This document shows positions 6,942 to 15,597 of a stretch of 64,000 nt of DNA, one piece after another. Position numbers and translations under genes: made by a program. Within the stretch, counting starts at the first letter, position 1, and the number at the start of each line of letters is the position of its first letter. Origin of the DNA: Bradyrhizobium sp. ISRA430. Lineage in GTDB: Bacteria > Pseudomonadota > Alphaproteobacteria > Rhizobiales > Xanthobacteraceae. The stretch covers positions 434,001 to 498,000 of the forward strand of contig NZ_CP094516.1 of NCBI RefSeq assembly GCF_029909975.1. The letters run 5' to 3'. The notes beneath the pieces were generated by a model. It did not search any database. It saw only the letters and a program-made list of their open reading frames with translations, and was not told the origin of the DNA.

Positions 6942-9900
6942 ATGGGCATCAACCAGGGGCCGATCAGTCTCGATCAGAAATACACCCAGGAAACCGGACA
7001 CGTCTTCACTACGGGCATCCAGGCGCTGGTCCGCCTGCCCATGGCCCAGATCCGGCGCGACCGCGCGAGCGGCCTCAACACCGCGGGCTTCATCTCCGGC
7101 TATCGCGGCTCGCCGCTCGGCGGCTACGACCAACAGCTTTTTGCCGCGCGAAAACATCTCGAGCAGTACAACATCAAGTTCCAGCCCGGCGTGAACGAGG
7201 ATCTCGCGGCCACCGCAATCTGGGGTTCGCAGCAGCTCAACCTCTCGCCCGGCGCCAAGTATGACGGTGTGGTCGGCATCTGGTACGGCAAGGGCCCCGG
7301 CGTCGACCGCTGCGGCGACGTCTTCCGCCACGGCAATGCCGCGGGCTCGGCCAAGAATGGCGGCGTGCTCTGCTTGGCCGGCGACGATCACGGCGCAAAG
7401 TCCTCGACCGTGCCGCATCAGTCCGACCACGCCTTCATCTCGGCGCTGATGCCCTATCTCTATCCCTCCAGCATCCACGAGATGATCGAGATGGGCCTGC
7501 TCGGCATCGCGATGTCGCGCTACTCGGGCTGCTGGGTCGGCATGAAGGTCATCACCGAGACGGTGGAGACCACCGCCGAGATCGACCTCACCGACGAGAT
7601 GAAGCCCTTCATCATCCCGACTGATTTCGAGCTGCCGCCCGGCGGCCTCAATCTGCGCTGGCCGGATGACCGCTTCGAGCAGGACCGTCGCCTCCAGGAC
7701 TACAAGGGCTTTGCCGCGATCGCCTTTGCGCGCGCCAACAAGGTCAACCGCATCACGATGGATTCCCCGAACGCCCGCTTCGGCATCATGGCGTCGGGCA
7801 AAAGCTATGAGGATGTACGGCAAGCGCTGCGCGAGCTCGGCATCACCGAGGAGGTCGCGGCTAGAATCGGCCTTCGCCTCTACAAGATCGGCATGCCCTG
7901 GCCGCTGGAGCCGGAAGGCGTGCGCCAGTTCGCGGTCGGCCTCGAAGAGATCTTCATCGTCGAGGAGCGCCGCGAGATCGTCGAGAACCAGGTCAAGCAG
8001 GAGCTGTTCAACTGGCGCGACGACGTCCGACCGCGCATCGTCGGCAAGATGGACGAGCACGACAAGCGATTCCTGACTTTCGCCGCCGAGCTCAGCGTCG
8101 CTTCGCTTGCGACCTCGCTCACCGAGCGGCTGCTTCGACTTAATCTGAACCCCGAGATCGCGGAGATGCTCCGCGCCAAGGCGGACTGGTTCAACGGTCG
8201 CCAAGCCACGCAAATGCAGGCAACTGCGCCTGTCTCCCGCACCCCGTATTTCTGCTCCGGCTGTCCCCACAACACATCGACAAAGGTCCCCGAAGGCAGC
8301 CGCGCGCTCGCCGGCATCGGCTGTCACTTCATGGCGCTGTGGATGGACCGCTCGACCGAGACGTTCACGCATATGGGCGGCGAGGGCGTGCCGTGGGTCG
8401 GCATCGCGCCCTTCACCAACGAAAACCACATTTTTGCGAACCTCGGCGACGGCACTTACTTCCACTCGGGAATTCTCGCCATCCGCCAGGCGATCGCCTC
8501 GAAAGCCAACATCACCTACAAGATCCTCTACAACGACGCCGTCGCCATGACCGGCGGCCAGCGCCATGACGGCGATCTGTCGCCGCAGCAGATCACCTCC
8601 CAGCTTCACGCCGAAGGCATCCGCGAGATCTATCTGGTCTCGGAGAATCCCGACGCCTATCCGGCCGACACCATCGCGCCCGGCGTGAAGAAATATCATC
8701 GCGACGAGCTGCAGGATGTCATGAAGATGTGCCGGGAATACAAGGGCACGTCGGCGATCGTGTTCGTGCAGACCTGCGCTGCCGAGAAGCGGCGGCGCCG
8801 CAAGCGCGGCCTGATGGAGGATCCGCCGCGCCGCGTCATGATCAACCCGGCCGTGTGCGAAGGCTGCGGCGACTGCTCGGTGCAGTCGAATTGCATCTCG
8901 GTCGAGCCCCTGGAGACCGAGTTCGGGCGCAAGCGCGCCATCAACCAGTCCTCCTGCAACAAGGACTATTCGTGCCTGAAGGGCTTCTGTCCGTCCTTCG
9001 TCACCATCGACGGCGGTGCGCCGCGTCACCGCGCCCCGGCAGAGCTCGCTGAGATCGGCGAACTGCCCGAGCCCGCTTCACGTCCGTCGCTGGACAAGCC
9101 CTACAACATCGCCATCGGCGGTGTCGGCGGCACCGGCGTTTTGACCATCGGTGCGCTGCTCGGCATGGCCGCGCACATCGAGGGCAAGGCCTCGATGATT
9201 CTCGACATGTCCGGTCTGGCGCAGAAGGGCGGGGCGGTGCTGAGCCACGTCCGCCTGTCGGATCATCCCGCCGAGGTGACCTGCTCGCGCATCGTCACCG
9301 GCACGGCCGATCTCGTGCTCGCGGCCGACGAGGTGGTCGCGGTCGCCAAGGACGCGATCACGCTCTGTGACTCCGGCCGCACCCGCGGCATCATCAACAG
9401 CCACGTCATCCCCACCGCCGATTTCATCCTCAACCGCGACTTCAACTTCCAGACCCGCAAGCTGAACGCGGTGCTGGAAACGGCGCTGCACAAGGACTCG
9501 GTGTTCTTCGATTTCACCAAGCCGGCCGAACAGCTTCTCGGCGACTCTATTGCCACCAACATGATGATGATGGGCTACGCCTACCAGAAGGGCCTACTGC
9601 CTCTCTCGGCGGAAGCGATCGAGCAGGCGATCGAGGTCAACGGCGTCTCGATCAAGATGAACAAGGAAGCCTTCCGCCTCGGCCGCCTCGCGGTCGCCGA
9701 TCCCGCGCGCCTTGCGGACATGCTGAAGGGGACTGACGAGGTCGTTGCGCCTAAGACCTTGGACGCAATGACGTTAGACGAGGTCATCGAGCACCGCGCC
9801 AAGCATCTGACCGCCTATCAGAACAGCCGGCTGGCAAAACGCTACCGCAAGCTGGTCGACGAGGTCCGAGATGCTGCAGTGAAGGGCGGTTATGACGACG

Positions 9901-10433
9901 CACTGCCGCGCGCGGTCGCGGTGAACTACGCCAAGCTGCTGGCCTACAAGGATGAATACGAAGTCGCGCGCCTCTTCACCGACGGCGCCTTCGAGCAGCA
10001 GCTCCGCGACCAGTTCGAGGGCGACTTCAAGTTCAACTTCAATCTCGCGCCGCCGATTTTGGCAAGCGGCGTCGATGCGCTGGGACGCCCGAAGAAGCGC
10101 GCGTTTGGGCCGTGGATGCTCAGGGTGTTCCGCGTGCTGGCGAAGTTCAAGTTCCTGCGCGGCACACCACTCGACATCTTCGGTCGCAGCGCCGACCGCA
10201 AGCTCGAGCGCGATCTGATTGCAGGCTACGAGAAGGACGTCGCCACCGTGCTCGGCCTGTTGTCGCCGGTCACCATCGACACCGCGGTAGAACTGCTCTC
10301 GTTGCCCGATCGCATCCGCGGCTACGGCCCGGTGAAGGAGAAGGCGGTCCAGGACGCCAAGGCTCGCTACGCCCAACTCGCCGCCGACCTCGCCAGTCCA
10401 CCGCCTGCGCCGCGTCAGATCGCGGCGGAGTAG
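6942..10433 (+). CDS. Indolepyruvate ferredoxin oxidoreductase family protein (fused subunits)
   Basis: A 1163-residue single-chain 2-oxoacid:ferredoxin oxidoreductase. The N-terminal part holds pyrimidine-binding and TPP-binding domains (GYRGSPLGGYD near 48-58; GDGTYFHSG near 504). Next comes a Cys-rich insert (CEGCGDCSVQSNC and CLKGFCP, about 640-685), then the gamma domain (GGVGGTGVLTIGALLG near 727) and a C-terminal domain typical of the long proteobacterial form. It oxidatively decarboxylates aryl- or branched-chain 2-oxo acids to acyl-CoA with TPP and Fe-S centres. GAGGAC precedes ATG 6942. It heads a co-directional run of CoA genes. Indolepyruvate as the physiological substrate is not proven by sequence. 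Confidence 0.93.
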   Translation: MGINQGPISLDQKYTQETGHVFTTGIQALVRLPMAQIRRDRASGLNTAGFISGYRGSPLGGYDQQLFAARKHLEQYNIKFQPGVNEDLAATAIWGSQQLNLSPGAKYDGVVGIWYGKGPGVDRCGDVFRHGNAAGSAKNGGVLCLAGDDHGAKSSTVPHQSDHAFISALMPYLYPSSIHEMIEMGLLGIAMSRYSGCWVGMKVITETVETTAEIDLTDEMKPFIIPTDFELPPGGLNLRWPDDRFEQDRRLQDYKGFAAIAFARANKVNRITMDSPNARFGIMASGKSYEDVRQALRELGITEEVAARIGLRLYKIGMPWPLEPEGVRQFAVGLEEIFIVEERREIVENQVKQELFNWRDDVRPRIVGKMDEHDKRFLTFAAELSVASLATSLTERLLRLNLNPEIAEMLRAKADWFNGRQATQMQATAPVSRTPYFCSGCPHNTSTKVPEGSRALAGIGCHFMALWMDRSTETFTHMGGEGVPWVGIAPFTNENHIFANLGDGTYFHSGILAIRQAIASKANITYKILYNDAVAMTGGQRHDGDLSPQQITSQLHAEGIREIYLVSENPDAYPADTIAPGVKKYHRDELQDVMKMCREYKGTSAIVFVQTCAAEKRRRRKRGLMEDPPRRVMINPAVCEGCGDCSVQSNCISVEPLETEFGRKRAINQSSCNKDYSCLKGFCPSFVTIDGGAPRHRAPAELAEIGELPEPASRPSLDKPYNIAIGGVGGTGVLTIGALLGMAAHIEGKASMILDMSGLAQKGGAVLSHVRLSDHPAEVTCSRIVTGTADLVLAADEVVAVAKDAITLCDSGRTRGIINSHVIPTADFILNRDFNFQTRKLNAVLETALHKDSVFFDFTKPAEQLLGDSIATNMMMMGYAYQKGLLPLSAEAIEQAIEVNGVSIKMNKEAFRLGRLAVADPARLADMLKGTDEVVAPKTLDAMTLDEVIEHRAKHLTAYQNSRLAKRYRKLVDEVRDAAVKGGYDDALPRAVAVNYAKLLAYKDEYEVARLFTDGAFEQQLRDQFEGDFKFNFNLAPPILASGVDALGRPKKRAFGPWMLRVFRVLAKFKFLRGTPLDIFGRSADRKLERDLIAGYEKDVATVLGLLSPVTIDTAVELLSLPDRIRGYGPVKEKAVQDAKARYAQLAADLASPPPAPRQIAAE

Positions 10434-10441
10434 GGCAGTCC

Positions 10442-10527
10442 CGTAGGGTGGGTTAGCGCAGCGTAACCCACCACTTCTTTCTCGATGTGGAAAGTAGAGA
10501 GGTGGGTTGCGCCCTCGGCTAACCCAC
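10442..10527. repeat. GTAGGGTGGGTTAG-type inverted repeat
   Basis: GGTGGGTTAGCGCAGCGTAACCCACC is a near-perfect hairpin at its left end, and an inverted partner (GGTGGGTTGCGCC...GGCTAACCCAC) follows. It lies right after the oxidoreductase stop and may act in transcript 3'-end formation. This type of element is frequent in Bradyrhizobium intergenic DNA, from general knowledge. Confidence 0.75.
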
Positions 10528-10639
10528 GATTTCTGTTCGAAATCAACCACCGTTCTACTTTGCATGGGGTTGTTTTCGAAAAATGGAAAATCGCTTGTGC
10601 CGTCGGGCAAAACACCTTTACGACTTTGTCCGTCCGGGA

Positions 10640-10722
10640 CGTCATTGCGAGCGTAGCGAAGCAATCCAGAAAATGCATCCGCGGAAAGACTCCTGGATTG
10701 CTTCGCTGCGCTCGCAATGACG
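10640..10722. repeat. Dispersed palindromic repeat, family A copy 2
   Basis: CGTCATTGCGAGCGTAGCGAAGCAATCCAG at the left and its inverted complement at the right (CTGGATTGCTTCGCTGCGCTCGCAATGACG), separated by a short core (AAAATGCATCCGCGGAAAGA region). The arms are about 30 bp and nearly perfect. The remaining parts of the 445-bp gap between the oxidoreductase and thiolase genes (10528-10639, 10723-10878) show no gene. Confidence 0.93.
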
Positions 10723-10878
10723 ATGCGAAAGACCTTCCCCTGCGCCTCTGGATGATGGAGTGGCGAGTTGCGCCAACCCGCTGCCCTCTCGCCCGACGGA
10801 ATATTTCCGCGCTTGCCAACGGGGCATTCGCGGTTCAGAAAAACGGAGCAAGAAGAAACGCCAGCGGAGACCTAAGTT

Positions 10879-12036
10879 TTGACCATCAAGGGCAAGGCCT
10901 ACATTGCCGGGATCTATGAACACCCGACCCGGCATGCGCCGGACAAATCCACAGCCCAGCTCCATGCCGAGGTCGCCAAAGGCGCGATCGAGGATGCCGG
11001 GCTCACCAAGGACGATGTCGACGGCTATTTCTGCGCCGGCGACGCCCCGGGCGGCGCCTGGCCGATGGTCGACTATCTCGGCCTCAACACCAAAAAACTC
11101 CGTCACGTCGATTCCACCGAAACCGGCGGCTGTTCCTATATCATCCACCTCGGCCACGCCGCTGAAGCCATCGCCGCGGGCAAGTGCTCGATCGCGCTGA
11201 TCACGCTCGCCGGCAAGCCGCGCACCGGTCCGATGCCGCCGCGCGCGGCCGGTGCCGAGGTCGATTTCGAGTCCGCTTACGGTGCGACCACGCACAATGC
11301 CTATGGCATGTGTGCCATGCGCCACATGCACGACTATGGCACCACGAGCGAGCAACTCGCGTGGATCAAGGTCGCAGCCTCGCATCACGCGCAATACAAT
11401 CCGCACGCGATGCTCAAGGACGTCGTCACCGTCGAGGATGTCCTGAACTCGCCGATGATTTCCGATCCCTTGCATCGCATGGATTGCTGTGTCGTCTCCG
11501 ACGGCGGCGGCGCGCTCATCGTGACGACGCCCGAGATCGCCAAGAGCCTGAAGAAGCCGCAAGTGCGCCTGATCGGCCATGGCGAGGCGATGAAGGGCCC
11601 GCGCGGCGGCAAGGATCTCGACCTCACTTACTCCGCCGGCGTCTGGTCCGGTCCGCGCGCGTTTGATGAAGCGGGCATCGCGCCGAAGGACATCAAATAC
11701 GCCTCGATCTACGACAGCTTCACCATCACGGTCTTGATGCAGCTCGAGGACCTCGGCTTCTGCAAGAAGGGCGAGGGCGGCAAGTTCGTCGCTGACGGCA
11801 ATCTGATCTCCGGCGTCGGCAAGCTGCCGTTCAACACGGACGGTGGTGGCCTGTGCAGTAACCATCCCGTCAACCGCGGCGGCATGACCAAGATCATCGA
11901 GGCCGTCAGGCAGTTGCGCGGCGAGGCGCATCCGAAGGTGCAGGTCAAGAACTGCGATCTCGCCATCGCCCACGGCACCGGCGGCCTTTTGGGCGTCCGC
12001 CATGCCGCCTCGACCGCCATTCTGGAGCGCGTGTGA
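10879..12036 (+). CDS. Thiolase family protein (SCP2-thiolase-like)
   Basis: A 385-residue thiolase-superfamily protein (acetyl-CoA acetyltransferase/lipid-transfer SCP2-type subgroup). The N-terminal condensing domain includes DSTETGGCSYIIHLG, where Cys occupies the usual nucleophile region, and the C-terminal part contains CSNHPVNRGG and AHGTGGLLG. This type acts with DUF35 proteins in degradation of complex acyl-CoAs. The start is an unusual TTG at 10879, supported by GGAGA at 10866-10870 and by the protein alignment start MTIKGKAYIAG. The stop overlaps the ATG of the DUF35 gene by one base, so the two are translationally coupled. Confidence 0.9.
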   Translation: MTIKGKAYIAGIYEHPTRHAPDKSTAQLHAEVAKGAIEDAGLTKDDVDGYFCAGDAPGGAWPMVDYLGLNTKKLRHVDSTETGGCSYIIHLGHAAEAIAAGKCSIALITLAGKPRTGPMPPRAAGAEVDFESAYGATTHNAYGMCAMRHMHDYGTTSEQLAWIKVAASHHAQYNPHAMLKDVVTVEDVLNSPMISDPLHRMDCCVVSDGGGALIVTTPEIAKSLKKPQVRLIGHGEAMKGPRGGKDLDLTYSAGVWSGPRAFDEAGIAPKDIKYASIYDSFTITVLMQLEDLGFCKKGEGGKFVADGNLISGVGKLPFNTDGGGLCSNHPVNRGGMTKIIEAVRQLRGEAHPKVQVKNCDLAIAHGTGGLLGVRHAASTAILERV

Positions 12037-12425
12037 TGAGCGAAGCAAAAAAGTATCCGGCTCCGGTGACGAACGCCGAGACCGCGCCGTTCTGGGAAGC
12101 GGCCAAAGAGAGCAAGTTCATGATCAAGCGCTGCACCGCATGCGGCGAAGCGCATTACTTTCCGCGCGCGATCTGCCCGTTCTGCTTCTCCGACAAAACG
12201 GTGTGGGAGGAGTCTTCGGGCGAGGCCACGATCTACACCTACAGCCTGATGCGGAAGTCGCCCACCGGTCCTTACGCGATCGGCTACGTTACGCTGAAGG
12301 AAGGCCCGTCGCTGCAGACCAACTTCGTCGATTGCGATCTGACGAAGTTGAAGATCGGCCAGAAGGTGAAGGTGGTGTTCAAGCCCACCGACGGCGCACC
12401 ATTGCCGTTCTTTACACCCGCCTGA
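12036..12425 (+). CDS. Zn-ribbon/OB-fold DUF35 protein
   Basis: A 129-residue DUF35 protein: rubredoxin-like zinc ribbon with CTAC (33-36) and CPFC (47-50), followed by an OB fold. Such proteins bind acyl-CoA and form complexes with SCP2-type thiolases, which matches the overlapping gene upstream. ATG 12036 overlaps the thiolase stop by one base; a GTG at 12033 is a possible alternative that adds one residue. Role: a non-catalytic or regulatory partner in thiolytic or retro-aldol cleavage (family knowledge). Confidence 0.92.
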   Translation: MSEAKKYPAPVTNAETAPFWEAAKESKFMIKRCTACGEAHYFPRAICPFCFSDKTVWEESSGEATIYTYSLMRKSPTGPYAIGYVTLKEGPSLQTNFVDCDLTKLKIGQKVKVVFKPTDGAPLPFFTPA

Positions 12426-12437
12426 CGCGAGCTGCTT

Positions 12438-12585
12438 TCCCTTCTCCCCTTGTGGGAGAAGGTGGCGCGAAGCGCCGGATGAGGGGTCTCTTTCCGCGGA
12501 ATGACTCTCTGTGCGGAGCCAACCCCTCACCCAAGTGAGTTTGTTGCTGATATCTCGCTGCCCTCTCCCACAAGGGGGAGAGGGC
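12438..12585. repeat. Dispersed palindromic repeat, family B copy 2
   Basis: Left block CCCTTCTCCCCTTGTGGGAG, right block CTCTCCCACAAGGGGGAGAG, and central GATGAGGGG / CCCCTCACCC blocks. It fills most of the gap between the DUF35 and MaoC genes. It is inside an apparently continuous transcription unit, so it may be an mRNA processing or attenuation hairpin. Confidence 0.85.
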
Positions 12586-12632
12586 ACATCAACGAACAGC
12601 GGCGTCGAAAATCCGGGGAGGAAACCAGAAAA

Positions 12633-13493
12633 ATGTCCGCCAGATACGAAGAACTCAAAGCTCTCAAGAACCTCGGCCAGAAATACGCCTACAGCGATCG
12701 CGAGGTGATGCTCTATGCCTATGGCATCGGGCTCGGGGCCGATCCGATGGACGAAAACGAGCTGGGCTTCGTCAACGAGGGCACGCTGACGCCGCGGCCG
12801 CTCAAGGTGGTGCCGACCTTCGCTTCCGTCGCGGCCTGGGGCTCGGGCCCCGGCGAGATGAACCTCAACCGCGTGATGGTTGTCGACGGCGAGCGCGACA
12901 TCACGTTTCATCAGCCTTTGCCGACGGCCGCGCACATCACCGCCGATTCTTCCGTGCTCGAGGTCTATGACAAGGGCAAGGACAAGGGCGTGGTGATCAG
13001 CCACCAGACAGTGCTGAAGAACGAGAAGGGCGAGAAGCTGGCGACGCTGGTAGCCTCGCGCTTCGCCCGCGGCGACGGCGGCTTTGGTGGGCCGAACCTG
13101 ACCCAGCCCGATCCGCACGCGATCCCGTCGCGCGCGCCTGACAGAACCATCGACATCACCACACGCCCCGACCAGGCGCTGGTCTATCGCCTCTGCGGCG
13201 ATCGCAACCCGCTGCACTCCGATCCCGCATTCGCCAAGAAGGCCGGTTTCCCGCGCCCGATCCTGCATGGCATGTGCACCTACGGCATCACCTGCCGTGG
13301 CGTGCTCCAGACTTATGCCGACTACGATCCGTCCGCGTTCCGGCAGCACGTCGCGCGGTTCTCTTCGCCGGTCTATCCCGGCGAGACCGTGACCATGGAC
13401 CTCTGGAAGGACGGCAACGTGATCTCGTTCGAAGCCAAGGTAAAGTCGCGCGGCGTCACCGTGATCAAGAACGGCAAGACGGTGCTGGGTTAG
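12633..13493 (+). CDS. MaoC-type enoyl-CoA hydratase 2
   Basis: A 286-residue double hot-dog hydratase of the (R)-specific enoyl-CoA hydratase 2/MaoC type. The hydratase-2 motif is in the C-terminal half: CGDRNPLHSDPAFAKKAGF, with catalytic Asp about residue 190 and His about 195. The N-terminal hot-dog (about 1-130) lacks these residues and should bind substrate, as in eukaryotic MFE-2 hydratase. ATG 12633 follows GGGGAGGAAA; the longer open frame upstream crosses a repeat. It works next to an SDR resembling the dehydrogenase half of MFE-2, so hydration and oxidation of (3R)-hydroxyacyl-CoA is the likely pair of reactions. Confidence 0.92.
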   Translation: MSARYEELKALKNLGQKYAYSDREVMLYAYGIGLGADPMDENELGFVNEGTLTPRPLKVVPTFASVAAWGSGPGEMNLNRVMVVDGERDITFHQPLPTAAHITADSSVLEVYDKGKDKGVVISHQTVLKNEKGEKLATLVASRFARGDGGFGGPNLTQPDPHAIPSRAPDRTIDITTRPDQALVYRLCGDRNPLHSDPAFAKKAGFPRPILHGMCTYGITCRGVLQTYADYDPSAFRQHVARFSSPVYPGETVTMDLWKDGNVISFEAKVKSRGVTVIKNGKTVLG

Positions 13494-13510
13494 TAAGGCA
13501 CTGGCGGCGC

Positions 13511-13655
13511 ACTCCCTCGCCCCGCTTGCGGGCAGAGGGTGGGGTGAGGGGGAGTCTCCACGGGGACGCTGAGAGTTGAGTTCGCGGAGCCTCCCCCTCA
13601 CCCGGAAATCAAGCTGCGCTTGATTTCCGGCCTCTCCCCGCACGCGGGGAGAGGC
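13511..13655. repeat. Dispersed palindromic repeat, family B copy 3
   Basis: Left block ACTCCCTCGCCCCGCTTGCG, then GGGGTGAGGGGGA, a core, CCCCCTCACCC and a right block CCTCTCCCCGCACGCGGGGA. An extra short palindrome AAATCAAGCTGCGCTTGATTT is inserted in the right half and is absent from copies 1 and 2. It lies between the MaoC and SDR genes. Confidence 0.85.
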
Positions 13656-13687
13656 GAAGAAAGAAACAAAAACAGGGAGAAGCCACC

Positions 13688-14566
13688 ATGGGACTACTCG
13701 ACGGCAAGGTTGCGCTGATCACCGGCGCGGGCGGCGGGCTCGGTGAGGCCTACGCAAAACTGTTCGCGCGGGAAGGGGCGGCGGTCGTGGTCAACGACCT
13801 CGGCGGGCCGCGTGACGGCTCGGGCGCCGACAAGTCGATGGCGCAGCAGGTGGTCGACGCGATCAAGGCCGAGGGCGGCAAGGCAGTCGCCAACGGCGCC
13901 GACATCTCCACCATGGAGGGCGGCCAGTCGGTGTTCGACGACGCGATCAAGCATTTCGGCCGCGCCGATATCCTCGTCAACAACGCCGGCATCCTGCGTG
14001 ACCAGACCTTTGCCAAGGCCTCCGAGGCCGACTGGGACAAGGTCATCAAGGTGCACCTGAAGGGCACCTTTTGTTGCACCATGCCGGTGTTTCGCTGGAT
14101 GCGGGAAAACGGCGGCGGCGTCATCGTCAACACCTCCTCGACCTCCGGCTTGATCGGCAATTTCGGCCAGACCAATTACGGCGCGGCCAAGGGCGGCATC
14201 TGGGGTCTGTCCAATGTGCTGGCGATCGAGGGCCGCAAATACAACATCCGGATCTGGACCCTGGCCCCGGGCGCGCTGACCCGCATGACCGCAGACCTGC
14301 CCCGCTATAAGGAGAACCCCGGTGCGGCGTTGGGGCCGGACGGCATCGCACCGGCCGTGCTATACATGGTCAGCGATTTGTCGGGCGATCAGACCGGCAA
14401 GGTGCTGGGCGTGTCCGGACCCCGCGGCGTGCGCGAAATGCGGATGATGGAGATGGAAGGCTGGAAACCGCCGCACACGGGCTGGAAGGCTCAGGACATC
14501 GTCGATCACGCCAAGGAGATCTTCTTCTCCGAGGAGCAGATCAAGATGGGCGCGCGGCGGTTTTAG
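13688..14566 (+). CDS. SDR oxidoreductase, MFE-2/HSD17B4-like
   Basis: A 292-residue classical short-chain dehydrogenase: NAD(P) motif TGAGGGLG (12-19), NNAG near 98, catalytic Tyr164-x3-Lys168 (YGAAK). The C-terminal extension resembles the (3R)-hydroxyacyl-CoA dehydrogenase domain of peroxisomal multifunctional enzyme 2. GGGAGAAG precedes ATG 13688. Placed after the MaoC hydratase and the thiolase/DUF35 pair, it completes a hydration-oxidation-thiolysis sequence for acyl-CoA degradation. Substrate chain is unknown. Confidence 0.92.
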   Translation: MGLLDGKVALITGAGGGLGEAYAKLFAREGAAVVVNDLGGPRDGSGADKSMAQQVVDAIKAEGGKAVANGADISTMEGGQSVFDDAIKHFGRADILVNNAGILRDQTFAKASEADWDKVIKVHLKGTFCCTMPVFRWMRENGGGVIVNTSSTSGLIGNFGQTNYGAAKGGIWGLSNVLAIEGRKYNIRIWTLAPGALTRMTADLPRYKENPGAALGPDGIAPAVLYMVSDLSGDQTGKVLGVSGPRGVREMRMMEMEGWKPPHTGWKAQDIVDHAKEIFFSEEQIKMGARRF

Positions 14567-14572
14567 CCACAC

Positions 14573-14614
14573 CGTCATTCCGGGCCTGGCCCTTCAGGCC
14601 ATCCCGGAATGACG
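14573..14614. repeat. Palindromic repeat, family C copy 2 (compact hairpin)
   Basis: CGTCATTCCGGG...CCCGGAATGACG with an inner GCCTGGCCCTTCAGGCC stem. In total it is a nearly perfect 42-bp hairpin directly after the SDR stop. It may block 3'-to-5' mRNA decay or terminate part of the transcripts; there is no U-tract. Confidence 0.85.
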
Positions 14615-14639
14615 AAGGAAAGATGGACAAGGAAAGACG

Positions 14640-15593
14640 ATGAAACTCACCGCCGACGCCAAGGGCACCTTCGCAATCGCGCCGACGCCGTTCCACGATG
14701 ACGGCCGGATCGACGAGCGCTCGATCGACCGCCTGACCGATTTCTACGAGGAGGTCGGCTGCGACGGCGTCACGGTGCTCGGCATCCTTGGTGAGGCGCC
14801 GAAGCTCGATGCGGCCGAGGCCGAGCAGGTTGCGGTGCGCTTCGTCAAGCGCGCCAAGAAGATGCAGGTGATCGTCGGCGTCTCCGCCCCGGGTTTTGCG
14901 ACCATGCGCTCGCTGGCGAAGGCCTCGATGGATGCGGGCGCCGCCGGCGTGATGATCGCCCCGCCGCCGTCCTTGCGCACCGACGACCAGATCATTGGCT
15001 ATTTCAAGCAGGCTGCCGAAGCGATCGGTCCTGACGTGCCCTGGGTGCTCCAGGACTATCCGCTGACGCTGTCGGTGGTGTTCACCCCCGCAGTGATCCG
15101 CAAGATCGTCACCGACAATCCGAATTGCGTGATGCTCAAGCACGAGGACTGGCCGGGGCTGGAAAAGATCTCGACCTTGCGCAACTTCCAGAAGGACGGC
15201 TCGCTGCGGCCGCTCTCGATTCTTTGCGGCAATGGTGGCCTGTTCCTCGATTTCGAGATGGAGCGCGGTGCCGACGGCGCCATGACCGGCTATGCCTTCC
15301 CCGAGCTTCTGATCGACGTCGTCCGTCTCTCGAAGGATGGTAAGCGCGACGCCGCGCATGACCTGTTCGACGCGCATCTGCCGCTGATCCGCTATGAACA
15401 GCAGCCCGGTGCAGGGCTCGCCGTGCGCAAATACGTGCTGCAGAAGCGCGGCATCATCGCCTCCAGCGCACAGCGCAAGCCGGGCGCGACCATCACGCCG
15501 GCGGCGAAGGCCGAGGTCGATTATCTGCTGTCGCGCGTGGCCCGCGTCGACAAGCGCGCCAATCTCCAGCCGCAATCGAGCGCGGCAGGTTAG
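14640..15593 (+). CDS. Dihydrodipicolinate synthase (DapA)-family aldolase/lyase
   Basis: A 317-residue class I aldolase of the DapA/N-acetylneuraminate lyase superfamily. Visible family residues are ILGEAPKL, Tyr140 (LQDYPLT) and the Schiff-base Lys167 (CVMLKHED). It is longer than lysine-pathway DapA and lies in a catabolic neighbourhood, so a role in cleaving or dehydrating a 2-oxo acid is more likely than lysine synthesis. The ATG follows AAGGAAAGACG. Four bases separate its stop from the Nudix start, so they form one unit. Confidence 0.88.
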   Translation: MKLTADAKGTFAIAPTPFHDDGRIDERSIDRLTDFYEEVGCDGVTVLGILGEAPKLDAAEAEQVAVRFVKRAKKMQVIVGVSAPGFATMRSLAKASMDAGAAGVMIAPPPSLRTDDQIIGYFKQAAEAIGPDVPWVLQDYPLTLSVVFTPAVIRKIVTDNPNCVMLKHEDWPGLEKISTLRNFQKDGSLRPLSILCGNGGLFLDFEMERGADGAMTGYAFPELLIDVVRLSKDGKRDAAHDLFDAHLPLIRYEQQPGAGLAVRKYVLQKRGIIASSAQRKPGATITPAAKAEVDYLLSRVARVDKRANLQPQSSAAG

Positions 15594-15597
15594 TTGC

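Noticed and set aside
6819..9029. A 736-codon open frame on the minus strand within the oxidoreductase gene
   Set aside because: It is antisense to a clearly conserved protein; GC-rich codon bias makes long antisense frames. No family resemblance or ribosome binding site.
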